Positions 20,755 through 32,222 of a stretch of 64,000 bases of DNA are shown one piece after another. The position numbers and the translations under genes were made by a program. The notes beneath the pieces are model-generated. The model had not been told where the DNA came from. It did not search any database and worked only from the letters and a program-made list of their open reading frames with translations. This stretch comes from Limnephilus marmoratus (lineage: Eukaryota; Arthropoda; Insecta; Trichoptera; Limnephilidae), in contig OU862933.1 in the NCBI GenBank assembly GCA_917880885.1, positions 8,665,452 to 8,729,451 of the forward strand. Reading direction: 5' to 3'. The number at the start of each line of letters is the position of its first letter. Position 1 is the first letter of the stretch.

Positions 20755-20992
20755 AACAAAATAGCATCATTGATACATTCGGCACCGGTGCAGTCAGGAA
20801 ATAAGGCAAACACATATTCAATCAACGTGTGTACATGGTTATATGAAAACTTGTCGCTTCCACTCATTCTTGTGTTTAACAGCTTGGATTTCCATTCTTA
20901 AAAAATACACTCCACACAGCATCCTCAAAGACAGCTAAGGTCCTGAAGGAAATAATTTCCCTCAGAGATTCCTGTGGGAAGTTTGTTTTGTG
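20755..20992 (+). pseudogene. LINE K 3' end
   Basis: CATTCGGCACCGGTG near 20777 and the stretch to ATATGAAAACTTGTCGCTTCC match 50630-50725. The end CTCCACACAGCATCCTCAAAG...CCTGAAGGAAATAATTTCCC matches the LINE K 3' end at 50820-50905. Confidence 0.7.
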
Positions 20993-21235
20993 AGTAACGT
21001 ACGAGAGTCTTATGCGCTCTCAACCGTCTGAAGCCAGGGTGAAGATGACACCTCCCATTACTGAATACGTTGTGAGGCTGAAGGTAGCGAAGAGGGGAAG
21101 GAGATAGGGAAGATTCGGCTATTCAGATCTGGTCACCAAACATGGCTAAAGCCATATCAACCAACGTTTAAATTCTGAATGGTGGTCTTACACCAGGGCG
21201 ATACTGAGAGTATCTTCGCCATTATTTTTTATTTT
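20993..21235 (+). repeat. Repeat A, near full-length copy
   Basis: GAGAGTCTTATGCGCTCTCAA at the start, core ATTCAGATCTGGTCACCAAA, and the 3' part TGGTCTTACACCAGGGCGA, ACTGAGAGTATCTTC. Confidence 0.75.
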
Positions 21236-22507
21236 TCTTTATCTTTTACTAACACTATTTTCTCTTTTTGATGTTACCTATTTCAGAAGAATTATTCCAC
21301 GGGCTGCTACTTCTATTTATCTTTTGTATAATGTTAATGTAAGTACTTGCATACTGCTTACTAACCCCGTATGCATGGACATTGGAGGATCTAGAGTCGT
21401 TTAATTAAATGTTAAAAAAAGTAGAGTGTTGACGTGTGCGGTGAAGGAGACAACCATATGTTTCCTTATAACGCCGTTGGGAAAGTGGTGGGGTCCCCTC
21501 CAATAAGAGTATCTTCCACTCGATATGTTCAATTGGTCTGCAATATCGATAAAATTCTCAATTAAAACATTCGTGATTTGTCGTTATTCTATCAAAATGT
21601 AACCAATTTTCATCTCATAAATACATACCTGTCATGAAAGATGATGTTTTTCAATTAAAATACCAGAGCGACAACTTCTACAGCCAGTAAAATCGTTTTA
21701 CTGCAGATTGATTAAAATAAAAAAAAAACTTTTAAAACCATTCGCCATAAAAAATACACAATAAAAAAGTCAGGTTTCTAAAGAAATAAAGCAATAGTTT
21801 AACGATGTTTATTCAAGATCGAATCGACTTAAATAAAATTTATCAAAGTAGGTTCTCCTAAATCCAAGGAACGCGGGTTTATTTGGATAAAAAACATGTC
21901 GTAAACTTAATCAAGTGGTCAGGGTTTAGTACGTTTATGTTTGATGATAGAAGCATTTATGCTTGCTTTAAAAGTGCAATAAACAAATAATCCGGTCAAA
22001 TAATAGTGGCAATTATACGAGGCACTTTTAAAGCTTCATTGAATCACTTATATAAAGTAATTTACATATCGGTAAATTTAAAAAAAAAAGCAATTAAAAA
22101 AACTGTTAGAATGATGCGTAGCTATTCTCGTGAAGAGTAAATTGGTAATTTTTATGCAGTATTTATTTAAATTTCGGTAATTCGTGGTGATGGCCGAAAC
22201 TTGTTAATGGTCACTTGACCAAGTAGGTTTTATTTTATAAGTCACTAATAATGATTGAAACTGGTCGTATTTACATGATCTGCGGATGTGCTCGTAATCT
22301 TAATCAAACAGAATGTATAATTATAGGCACAATTTATTGGTTTTGACAGTCGAATAAAGAAGGAAATAAATTAAGCTAAATCACGTAAACTTTTTTAGAG
22401 TAATTTCATAATGTGCGAAGAAAAAAAATGCTCTTTTTAGGCAGTAGTAGACTCTGAAAAGAATTCAATTTTTTTTGTTTTTTTTATACAATATTTTACA
22501 TTTTATA
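21236..22507. other. No gene seen
   Basis: AT-rich, about 1.3 kb. A CTCCAATAAGAGTATCTTCC near 21510 echoes the repeat A terminus. Nothing coding. Confidence 0.35.
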
Positions 22508-23232
22508 GATTAACCAGCTGACCCGACAAAAAATGTTCTGTCGTATAAATTATTTCTAGTGAATATTTTGGTTGTTAAATTTAAAAAAAAATGTATTGTA
22601 GGTATGTGGGTATGGGATCTAAGACAGAAAGAGGAATGGAATGCTGTAGACGATTTCGAAAGTTGGAAAATGAAATAAAGAAAATCAATATAAATTTCGA
22701 AGAGCAATTGAGTGTTCGATATTTTTTCAGTCCGTCTTTAGCCAACATAAATAAGCTCGATGGTTTGCCCACGTGAGAACAAGATGCCGAATGAAATATC
22801 AAAATGATGCGATGCTTCTCGTGAATGTCTTGCGCCTGTGTGGATGAAAGTTCAATGAGGCGGACGTTTTGCCATCTGTCATTCAACAACATAAATAATT
22901 AGGTTCTGTTTGAAATACGAAAGACGGTTAAATTTGTTCATAAAAAAATACTAAAATCGGGATTTAAAAATGGGAGGGTGGGGGTAGGATGGTTAAATTT
23001 AGGGTTATAGGTATTTTTTGATGTCAAACAAAAAAAATAGAAAAAGATTTGTCAAAAAAATTTGAAATTTTTTTCTGCATAAGGACACCCTAATCACCTA
23101 GCGGTATGAAATATACTTTAAAACTTATTTTCATACCTACCAAATATACATAAAAAAAATCATAAAAATCGGTCAAGCCGTTTCGGAGGAGTGCGATCAC
23201 AAACACCGTGACACGAGATTTTTATATATAAG
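22508..23232 (+). repeat. Dispersed element (AGCTGACCCGAC start)
   Basis: Starts ACCAGCTGACCCGACAAAAA and ends with ATCGGTCAAGCCGTTTCGG, ACACCGTGACACGAG and TTTTTATATATAAGAT. This start and end pair is very common in insect genomes (established by familiarity), but I cannot place it in a superfamily. Related in plan to repeat C (59750-60295). No coding. Confidence 0.6.
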
Positions 23233-24110
23233 ATTTATAGAAACGAGGTTTCAGTTCCAAGCACAGTTTTGATACCAAACCTGATATATGTACCTATAGA
23301 ATTGGGGTCCCTCCGTACATAGGTAATTCAAAATTAGTTGGTTACTTACTTAGTTTCAACCACGTTTATTGTTTATAAAAATCCGCCATGTTTTGTTCCT
23401 CGGGGTTTACTTAAAATTAATTACAACAATAGAAATAGACTTAAAGGTGTCAATAGAAAGGTAGGAAGGGGGAGGGGGGTAATAGAACACAATTTTCAAA
23501 GGGAACAAGTTTAATAATGGGTCATTTGATGGTGCCACACAATAAGGCTGTGTTTGAAGAAGAGACATACGTAATTGTTTAGATAGGGAGCCGAAGCCAT
23601 CGAAGGGGTAGAGAGCGTGAATATTAAAATGAAATAAGGAATATTTTTACGACAATACCACACAAATGTTTCATATTTTACATAGGATATACGTAGTCAA
23701 AATTATGCAATATCATACTGCCTCAAATTAAAAAAAAAAAACAACTAAAAAAAAATTATTTTATGATTAATTGGAGATATACTCTGACTCAGCGTAGTTA
23801 TTTTCCTTCATAAGTAATCTGGCCAATGGGGAATGCCTATGGTGGTTAGTTCCAGAATTTCTACTCTGAAATAAATCGCGATTTCTAGAATTGGAATTTG
23901 ATTACTTATCAATGCAAGCAAATCTGCACCGTCAAATGCATAATTTAGAATTTTATATTCAAATACCGAGTATGTAACTATAGGGTACGTTATGAAGCGA
24001 ATGATAAGGAAGTACATAGCTATTCTGATCTGGTTACCAAACGCGGCTAGACCAAAATAAAATGAAGTATATCTTTGATATCTATGATAAAATAAATATA
24101 TCTATCTATT
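23233..24110. other. No gene; weak repeat A remnant
   Basis: AT-rich. At about 23985-24055 TAGCTATTCTGATCTGGTTACCAAACGCGGCTA resembles the 3' part of repeat A, heavily decayed. Confidence 0.35.
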
Positions 24111-24112
24111 AA

Positions 24113-24235
24113 GTGCAAACCATTTAAAATGATGGGATTTATTCATAGAATATGTAAACCTTTCAAAGATCCTCTTTTAACGCTAACCCTTTACAATGCC
24201 TTAGTTAGAAGTAAACTTGAATATGGAAGCACATA
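24113..24235 (+). pseudogene. LINE RT fragment, about 40 codons
   Basis: In one frame: KPFKMMGFIHRICKPFKDPLLTLTLYNALVRSKLEYGS. It matches the 'ALK.LGF..R....F...T...LY..LVRS.LEY.S' thumb segment of Jockey-type RTs, but its wording differs from LINE J, suggesting another family. Confidence 0.65.
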
Positions 24236-24665
24236 TTTTGATGTGAAAATCTAAAACGTCTCAATCTCGAAAAATGAGCGATAGTTTTTGTTGGGGTAAT
24301 TTCAAACTTCACGAAAATAACTGCAGCAGTGTTCAATATCACATATAAAATACAATTATTTATTTTAGATTTCTTCCTCGGCCTCAATCTGAAGTAATAC
24401 GCTCAATTTTCATTCCACAAAATGAAACCGCCTACATTTTTTATACCAATCATTCAATATCGGTGATCATACCATCCAAGATGTAAGCTAGTTCTTATTA
24501 TAGAAGTTTTTTTATGCTTTGACGCATTTAAACAGCTTTATAACAGCTATGTGTCAGTTAGCCCACGCAAGCCTTAATGATTGACCACATAATAAACGCT
24601 GGGGTGATGAATGAACTATGATACACAACTTTGTAAGCAAGACTATAAGTTTTAAAATTGTTGAT
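24236..24665. other. No gene seen
   Basis: AT-rich flank of the hAT element at 24674. Confidence 0.35.
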
Positions 24666-24934
24666 GTGTCTACTAGACGTGGGCAAAATTGAATGACCGA
24701 TTTAAATGAATAAATTCAATCTTGTGACACACTCGATCGAATTCTCAATTTCAAAAGGAATTGATTCTTCATTCCTTGCCTTTGGCTTTGTATCCTACGA
24801 TTTTTAACGATACCATACATTTTTAATTTCTATTTATTTTACTGTTAAATTATTTCAATGAATAACGTGTTCCGTAAACGATTTAAATATTATATTGTTT
24901 CATAGGTATTTAAATATTATTAAACGGGCGCGGG

Positions 24935-25520
24935 CGGCGCGCCGCGAAGTGGTCGACGGAAGGTATTGTGAACGACTCGCCTATTACGATTGCATCCCGC
25001 TACCGCCGCGCCGCCATTCTAAATCCACCCGAACATCATCAAAATCCATGTCCCAAAACGTGGCCGCGATTCAGCCGAGTTGCCCGAGCATCTCTTTCAC
25101 GCAAGGAATTAATCATTTGTCCTAATTAATAGTCCTGGGATTGTCCTAACGTCCCCGCCGTCCCAGGTCCGTGTTCAATGTCCGCGTCCCAGGTATCTAG
25201 TCTGTCGGAATCGAGATTTTCCGAAGCGCTTTATTCAGGAATTAAAACAAAAGTCGTTTTCACTTGTGACGTATATAGAATTAAATCTCAGACCCAGAAA
25301 TGACGTCAGACGTCATCGTCACGTCAATCTCTGTCAAGATCTGTCCCAAAAGCATCCCAGTCCTAGGTCCGCAGCTCGCGAGTAAATCAAGTCACTGCGA
25401 GGTAAGACACAAAATACTAGTCAAAAATTTGCTAATTCATTCCTCAATGCCAGCCCTTAATCCGTCCGTGCGGTTCATTTATTCCCCCGCGCGCCAAGCC
25501 GTCGATTTCATTACATAGTT
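24935..25520 (+). other. GC-rich, gene-like island inside the hAT element
   Basis: Clearly richer in C, G and CpG than its surroundings (for example GGGCGCGGGCGGCGCGCCGC near 24926). It has two nearby CRE-like elements TGACGTCA (about 25301) and GACGTCATCG, and a splice-donor consensus GAG|GTAAGA near 25400. Frames at 24895-25125 and 25300-25518 are open but match nothing I know. It could be a captured host promoter plus 5' exon. That is inference from composition and signals only. Confidence 0.45.
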
Positions 25521-25924
25521 AGTCGAAAATGATGCTTATCGGTTTTTTGGTACGTACGAAAGATATCGGAATACCAGTACCTACCTACTTTTAGACGTAG
25601 TTCTTGGGTAGATATAATATGTAAATTTGCAGATATCATAAGGCCAATTAGCTGTGGTTAGCTGTCATAAAATACTCATCTTAATGTTAAAATGTATATT
25701 TAAATAAATGAAGACAATATAAGCGAAACTCAATCGAAAACAGAAAAATCAGAAAAACATATGTTAAAATGTATGTTTATATTAGATCACGTGAAGTGGA
25801 ACAGTTATAAGTTTAATAAATAAAATAAAATTAATAAAATTTAAGGGTGAAATGAAAACCTGTATAATTTTAAGATATAATTGCTAGCAATAAATACATT
25901 TTACATACGAAAAATTACGACACC

Positions 25925-26160
25925 ACAAAAAGACAAACACATACATCTATAGGATTTAGCCTGCGAGATAATGAGATAGAATAATCGGTCTCCTCTTTGT
26001 GCGGTGCTTCGTAGCCTCCCAACTCATTGTGATTTGAAATTCGATTAAACGAAAAAACGACAATAAAAAGAGACAAACACATTAATCTGCGAGATAATGA
26101 GATAGAATAATCGGTCTCCTCTTTGTGCGGTGCTTACTAGCCTATCAGTCTCCTCTTTTG
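25925..26160 (-). repeat. Repeat D, two direct copies
   Basis: CATCTATAGGATTTAGCCTG and the phrase GAGATAATGAGATAGAATAA followed by TCGGTCTCCTCTTTGTGCGG occur about 130 bp apart (near 25968 and 26090). A shorter third echo follows (TCAGTCTCCTCTTTTGCGG). Reverse complement of 20632-20745. Confidence 0.7.
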
Positions 26161-26299
26161 CGGTACTCCGTGACCTCCCATTTATTATTTTTTTTTTTTA
26201 AATAAAGCAATGAATAAAAGGAATCAATTCAAATGGCCATGGCAATCAGACTAAATCGATTCACTCCTGGGAATCATTCTGCCCATGTCTAGTGTCTAC

Positions 26300-27406
26300 A
26301 GTACCTACACACTTTAAAACCAGTGATTCCTGGGGCTATTTGGAGTAAAAAAATATAGATAACATTTGGGTCTCGAATCTCTAGCTACATTTAAACATTG
26401 TTTTTTTCCCTAAAAACAGATAACAATAGTTACATGACAGTTCGGACTGATATTGGGCGATTTCTCGTCTGAGCGACCGGTGAAAATACGTGAAAGATTT
26501 TTTTATAATACGTCAGGTCAGGAGTCGCTGGTTGAAGTTTGTCAGGTACGTCCCTTAACCTTTAAGTTATGGCTGTTATAAGATCGCGAGTGGTGTGTTA
26601 GACCACACGTCGGTACTTATGTAACTTTTTTCAGATTATATGGGTTTCCTCTTTTATTTGTCAAATGTTACAATGAATTAACCAAGCTCTTCGGGCATGA
26701 AACAGGCAACCTCAATTGATAATAACAGTGTTCCTCTCACTAGGAAAATATATGAATCACGGCCTCATTCCAAGGGAATTGCGCTTGTCGATAAAAAACA
26801 GTTCTTGGGTCAGATGTGCCGGAAAATATAAGGGAAATGGAGAGTAACCAACCTAAAAAACTATGTTATATCTCATATCTGTCCCTCAAAACTAAAATAC
26901 AAGACTGCTTACATACGTGAAACTTACACGAAACATTTGTGTCTTCAATGCAGCGCGCCTGTGTGCAAAGACTATTTATAATATTTGATAGTTCTTCTAC
27001 TTGATGCCTTGTGGTTTTTCATAAAACCGCTAATTATTTATGTTTTCTTTGCTTTAATAGTTTACCTAGTTATTTAACTTTAAGAATAATTTATTTTTTA
27101 GAAAAAAAAAACAGTGTAATTAAAATATATTAAGATTAAGGTAAAAGTCCATTTTTTATTCCAAAAAACTGACGTCTGTGATTTAAATGCTTATGATTAT
27201 TATTAAACGTGTAAATCCTTATATTTTATTTTATTTAAGCAATAAGAGATAAACGGCACCTCGGTACCTAAAGGTTAATTCCCTGTATTGTATCCATATG
27301 TCTGGTTTGATTAGTAAATTCGCTCTCCGTGTTGAATTAAAAGTAAATATAGGCTTGTTGAGACATTTTATACAGGTAACCACCACTAATTTATCTTATG
27401 CTGATT
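26300..27406. other. No gene seen
   Basis: AT-rich, 1.1 kb, no motif I can support. Confidence 0.35.
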
Positions 27407-27818
27407 CCAAACTCACGGCGAGAACAAGCACTTATCCACACTCTCATTTTTCTCACTCGTGATCTGTTTCCCATCCGGTATGGACGACATTACAGGCGAT
27501 ATTCAAAATGCTGCAGGTTTGGCTCTGTGCGATAAATTGCAACTCTTGTTGATTGTTCCACATTTTTAACACAAGGAAACAAAATTTTCGAAACAAAAAC
27601 AAAAATATAACGCACGTCTACTCTCAACCGCTCACTAAACAATACTGAGACAAAACGTGAGTGTAGTAGTCTTCTCGCTTCTCGCCCGAGAAATCCTTTG
27701 AAGCGGCCAAATATACCGACAGTGATCCGAGAACAGCCGAGCCCGAGAAAGAGAATGCGAGAAACTCATCACATTCATGCTTCTCGGGTGTTCTCGGGGC
27801 TTCTCGCCGTGAGACTGG
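27407..27818. mobile_element. MITE with CTCACGGCGAGAA inverted repeats and TTCTCG clusters
   Basis: CTCACGGCGAGAA at 27412-27424 and its exact reverse complement at 27801-27813; the match extends outward as CCANNCTCACGG. The right half (27660-27815) holds many TTCTCG/CGAGAA hexamers in both orientations. I do not find a convincing TSD. A 76-codon frame on the minus strand is probably accidental. Confidence 0.6.
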
Positions 27819-27889
27819 AGGGGCTAATAAAACATCACAGCACGAGAGAAGCATTGCCCTGGTAAAAGATGATAATTTTAAATATTAAA

Positions 27890-28015
27890 AAATCCGCGAT
27901 TGGTAGCCAAATCTGAATAGCAAGATTCTTCACAACATTCCCTTTACCCTCTAACATTAAGCCTCACTTCATTACCAATTACAGATGCTATAGTTTCACT
28001 GAATTCAGATGGTGG
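27890..28015 (-). repeat. Repeat A, decayed copy
   Basis: GGTAGCCAAATCTGAATAGC, AAGCCTCACTTCATTACCAA and GATGCTATAGTTTCACTG follow the minus-strand order of repeat A. Confidence 0.55.
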
Positions 28016-28032
28016 GGAGTAGATCGAAGCCT

Positions 28033-28168
28033 TCAGAGGAACAGTTGGGCGACCTTTTTCGTACAAAATTTAGATTTGAGGCCACAATACAAATGCAAAA
28101 AGAATGTTGGCCTCAAATCAAAATTTTGAGTTTTATATGAAAAAACTCCGCGCATCCGTTCCTCTTAA
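28033..28168. repeat. Repeat G, palindromic MITE-like element
   Basis: Left arm CAGAGGAACAGTTGGGCG...TTTTTCGTACAAAATTTAG..TTTGAGGCC is mirrored by GGCCTCAAATC...TTTTATATGAAAAAACTCCGCGCATCCGTTCCTCTT. Arms of ~50-60 bp with a short loop. Single arms occur at 15535-15600 and 16690-16795. Confidence 0.65.
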
Positions 28169-28505
28169 GCGATATTCACACAAAAAAATAGTATTCGGCT
28201 TAACTCAGATATATTTTAATAAATATTTTAATGTGCCCTTATTGAAGAATAAAGGGGTTTTAATTAAACACGTTAGTAGTACCTACATATTTTAATGAGG
28301 TCATTGCATAACAGGTTTTTTGTTTTCGTATCTTCTTAACTTGTACTAATGTATATTCTTTTTTTGCAGCGTGCATGGTGGAGAAAACTTCAATATCTTG
28401 GTTCGGACAACAATCAAGAGTAATATCAAAAAAACCGAGGGGTGAAACAGGGATGTCCCCTTTCCCCAAACGAAATCCTAAGAATTCAGAATCACCCTTC
28501 CAATC
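28169..28505. other. No gene seen
   Basis: AT-rich; nothing supported. Confidence 0.35.
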
Positions 28506-28625
28506 ATATTAGAGGTCGTCCATTAATCACGTGAGGCTCGAAAGGGGGGGGGGGGAATCACGAAATATCACAAGGAGGGGGGGGGGGGGGGGATATAATG
28601 AGATATCACGTGTATTTATTTTTCG
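28506..28625. repeat. Transposon-terminus-like sequence with poly-G runs
   Basis: GGTCGTCCATTAATCACGTG near 28513, two poly-G runs, then GAGATATCACGTG near 28602. This pattern is common at MITE ends in insects; superfamily unclear. Confidence 0.4.
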
Positions 28626-28674
28626 TTGAACGCACGACAATATTCTGAAAATTTCAATATACTTTGTACAAAAA

Positions 28675-29660
28675 AAATACACGTGATGGATGACCCCTCA
28701 GCATACGCCGCTGACATAATTATACTGGCAAATGACACAAACATACTTGGAAAAATAATCAAAAAAACTAAAACCGCTGTTGAAATCAGTAGGCATGACC
28801 CTGAATGAAACAAAAACTAAACTCTTAGTCAGAAATCCAATAAGAATAGTTCCAGAAGCACAGTGGTACAACGTAGGAGGAATCCGTATGAAACCCGAAA
28901 AAGAAATCAAATGTATAGGAACCTAAATAACCTCATCACTGATCAGGAAAGATAAAATACAAAAATCATAATGCCATTCTTACTTAAGATGAAACTGGAC
29001 TGGCACACCACTTTACTTTACATCAAGACCATTGCACCGGCGATGGTCTACGGACTAAAAGCCGTCGCTCTCACCAAAGCCAACAGATCAAGATTATGAA
29101 GATACGAACGATATTTCTTGAAACAATTGCTGGAAGAGTCAAGGAACGCGCCTAAAGAAAAAATATGCCAAATACTAGAATGTAAAATAATTACTAAGAA
29201 GATGAAAGCTTACAGGTTAGGATATCTTGGACACACTTTAAGACGAAAGCCATCGCATCTATTAACAGCAGCTTGGAACTACTCTGCAAGCAAACGTAAA
29301 CTTGGAAGACCTATATATAAGTGGAATGACTCTTTACAAGATGACATGAGTTACTATGACAAAACGCCGGAAGAATGGAAGGAAATAGCTAAAGACAAAG
29401 ACAAACTTCGAAAGTCAACTCAGTAAATATATACCACGAACGAAACGGACACCGATAATAGTGACCCGGCAGAATAAGTGGGAAACGGGAGGAGGAACAA
29501 GAAAGCAAGAAGAAGAATCAAGGAAGAGACGACATGGATGGGGAGGAACCATGAAGGAACCATATAAAAAATATATATTTACAAACGAAATAAACAATGC
29601 TCAACCCATCCAATATTGGCTCATTAGGTTGCCATATATACCGGCTGATTAAACTCCAAC
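28675..29660 (+). pseudogene. RTE-like LINE, C-terminal half
   Basis: Plus-strand frames give a damaged catalytic box (AYAADIIILAND, 28695-28735, where YADD is usual), then MTLNETKTKLLVRNP and WYNVGGIRMKPEKEIKCIGT (28800-28925). After a stop, TLLYIKTIAPAMVYGLKAVALTK (29005-29080) follows, and an open C terminus YLKQLL..., KMKAYRLGYLGHTLRRKP, KLGRPIYKWNDSLQDDM to the stop at 29426. The GHT.RR....KLGRP..KW.D C terminus parallels the fragment at 4455-4940. Broken by several stops and frameshifts; the endonuclease region is absent. Confidence 0.75.
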
Positions 29661-29756
29661 TTCCCACCCATCCTTAGAGCACGTGTTCAGTCCTAACAAA
29701 TCATCGCCCCCTGGTGCACCGGGCTCACTGGGATAGGAGTGCTCCTGGCCGGAGTG

Positions 29757-29776
29757 TATCGTATCGTATCGTATTT
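29757..29776. repeat. TATCG microsatellite
   Basis: Four TATCG units in a row. Confidence 0.85.
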
Positions 29777-29794
29777 TTCGTTTATTTTTTTAAA

Positions 29795-30500
29795 TTAGCT
29801 CCACCCATTTTTAAGGGAATGAAGAAGAGGAAGTTCTGGGAAAGATATAGGTTAGAGATGCTACGAATAATGATTTTGCCGAATACCGAATATTCGGCAA
29901 CACTTATTACATTTCGCGGGCGACAAGTTCCGACTTGCGAGTTTCATTTGCGAGTAGGTCGTGACCATTTAATAAAAAATCACCTTTTTGGGAATATTAT
30001 GAAGTTTTTAGTGAAGACAATAAATATTAAATTTGTTAATAATGCCTTTTTTCATGATTTGGTATTTGGTATTCGGCCGAATATTGCGAACCATTCGGCG
30101 TAAAAAAGTAACCGAATAGGCCGAATACCGAATAGTAGCCGAATAATCGTATTCTCTCATATAGGTATGAAAGATGGTAAGAAATCTGAGTGTCAATGTG
30201 TCCAGGAGTGACGGGCGTACGAATCCACCCTTCAACAAGGTGCAAGGCGATGGGTCAAGGAATTCTTGCTGGAGAGGTCAAAACACCTTTTCAACCAGTC
30301 TATCTCGATCCGGCCCGCCACGCAACAGGTGGGTAGACGCATCGGCCGCTAAGATCTTGACAAACCTCAACCCATGAACCCGAGCGCCCCTCCCAAGTCA
30401 TCAAATTTAGCGAACCACTTGGGGAGACCTATGCAAAGGTTTTGGTTATCAATTTGGTTATGGTTATTTGGCGGCACCCATAGCCGCCTCCAAAAATGAT
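29795..30500 (-). repeat. Repeat B copy split by a hAT MITE
   Basis: AGCTCCACCC..., GAAGAGGAAGTTCTGGGAAAG is interrupted at 29853-30158. It resumes with AGAAATCTGAGTGTCAATGTG, CCAGGAGTGACGGGCG and the head motifs to CGGCACCCATAGCCGCCTCC near 30495. Confidence 0.75.
29853..30158. mobile_element. 306-bp hAT MITE with 8-bp TSD, nested in repeat B
   Basis: Ends TAGAGATGCTACGAATAATG and, reverse complemented, GAGAGAATACGATTATTCGG. Perfect 8-bp direct repeat ATATAGGT at 29845-29852 and 30159-30166. Subterminal CCGAATA/TATTCGG motifs occur in both orientations, a familiar hAT MITE pattern. Confidence 0.85.
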
Positions 30501-30925
30501 TACTTATGTAATCTTGTGATTATGCTTTTCTTGTTTCTTTCTATATTCCACTACCGTTCATTCTAAATAAATAAAATAAAAATGCATATTTTGCATTATG
30601 TTCCAAGATAATATTATTACATTTATAATTATGTATATAATATCTTACAAAAGGATTGCAAATATCACATCTGACCAATTTTGATTGTTGGACTAAGACC
30701 ACATAATTAATCAATGACTTTCAGAATGAGAATATCGCCAGAAACTAATAATAGTCAATAAACGATTCTTAACAATAAAAATTCTGCCAAACCACCATTT
30801 TATTGTCCTCCATTTTTTGTGTGGCCATAAAACAACAGCGCGGGGCGTTGATGATTTACTGGCGATATTTTAGAATTTATTTCTTCATCATCGAGGAATT
30901 TGAATGATCTTGTCCGCCCGATTCA
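30501..30925. other. No gene seen
   Basis: AT-rich; nothing supported. Confidence 0.35.
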
Positions 30926-30933
30926 CTTCGGAC

Positions 30934-31895
30934 TAGGGATTGCAAAACCGGAGCCGATTCGGAAAATTCGGAGATAAATAATTATTTAAAATTATTGGAA
31001 CGTAATTGGAGGTTAAGAACCTATGATTAGAGTGCATTTTCTTATCGTATGCGTGTACATATTCAGTCTTACTAAAAAACCCCGTGAAAATTTTATTCAA
31101 TTGATAAACGGCCACGGATGTGAAAACATTACTAATTAAAAAATTGTTCATGGAAAGAAATATACATTGTTTACCCAGCCTGTACGACTGTTTTGTTTGA
31201 TGCCTGAACGAAATTTGGAATTTTTCCAAAGTATTTTGAATGTTCTATATATTTCTTATTTTTGAAGATGTCGTAAAAATAAATACCATTTATGAAAACT
31301 AGATTAAATTACCTTTTAGATCTGTGTTCAGAATTCAAGATTCAAACGTGGAAAAAAATGTTAAAAAAATTCTTATGAAAACATTTTTGATCCAAATGCA
31401 GAGAAATTAAAAAAAAATCAAAATTTAAAAAACACAGTCCATTTTTATAATAAATTTAGAATGAAACCATCACCCACTTGTTCCTCGTCCATACAATAAA
31501 AAAATAATAATAAATTTCAAAGTTTTCTTTAATGCCAAAAAATAATCCTAAAAATAAACCGACATTGAAAACGGATTTTTTGTATCTCTTAAGACGTTAA
31601 TTTCTTTGATACGATTTAGAACACATGTATTAGATATTAATATTTAAAAAAAAACACCACTTTACCGCCAAACATCGTAGAAAAATGTCAACAGGTAAAG
31701 TAACACATGCGTTCATTTTATATGACATTGACGCGAAACTTTGCGTGATAAATATCTTATTTTTTTAATTGGAATGCTTAAATCGGATAATGCATAAATT
31801 TTTAACATAAAAAATTCGGTTATACGGATTTTTATTGGCTAAAATGCGAAAATCCGAATTTTTCGCTATCCGGATGAACTGGATTGCAATCTCTA
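30934..31895. mobile_element. Non-autonomous hAT element (962 bp) with 8-bp TSD
   Basis: Ends TAGGGATTGCAAAACCGG and, reverse complemented, TAGAGATTGCAATCCAG. Perfect 8-bp direct repeat CTTCGGAC (30926-30933 and 31896-31903). AATTCGG subterminal motifs lie near both ends. Frames inside (30933-31229 minus, 31765-32022 minus) show no transposase motif. Confidence 0.85.
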
Positions 31896-31903
31896 CTTCG
31901 GAC

Positions 31904-32222
31904 GCAATAGAAGTGTGCTTACGTTGCTTTAAGTGGCTTAAAATATTGCAACATCGAGCCACATGGCTGATGCAAAAAATATTGAGATAGCTCCGATATG
32001 TTGAAAAAAAAATGACAGACAAAAATGCTGTTTGCCTTTTTACTATTTAGAACAAGGCTCTATACTAGCATCAGATTAGTCTGGAATATATACCATTTAC
32101 TATTTTTTTAAACTCGTATTAAATAATTTGTTAAATGTTAAAAAAAATAACTTATGGTAAGGAAATATTCTGGAATGTATGAAATATTTTATGAATGCGT
32201 AGTTAGGTATGCACGTGGTCCG
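31904..32222. other. No gene seen
   Basis: AT-rich sequence between the hAT element and LINE J. Confidence 0.35.

Larger units (their letters stand above)
24674..26291. mobile_element. Non-autonomous hAT element (1618 bp) with 8-bp TSD and GC-rich cargo
   Basis: Ends TAGACGTGGGCAAAATTGA (left) and, reverse complemented, TAGACATGGGCAGAATGAT (right). Flanked by a perfect 8-bp direct repeat GTGTCTAC (24666-24673 and 26292-26299), the hAT signature. Subterminal CGATTTA-type motifs follow on both sides. No transposase. Inside are a GC-rich island (24935-25520), two repeat D copies, and AT-rich filler. Confidence 0.85.
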
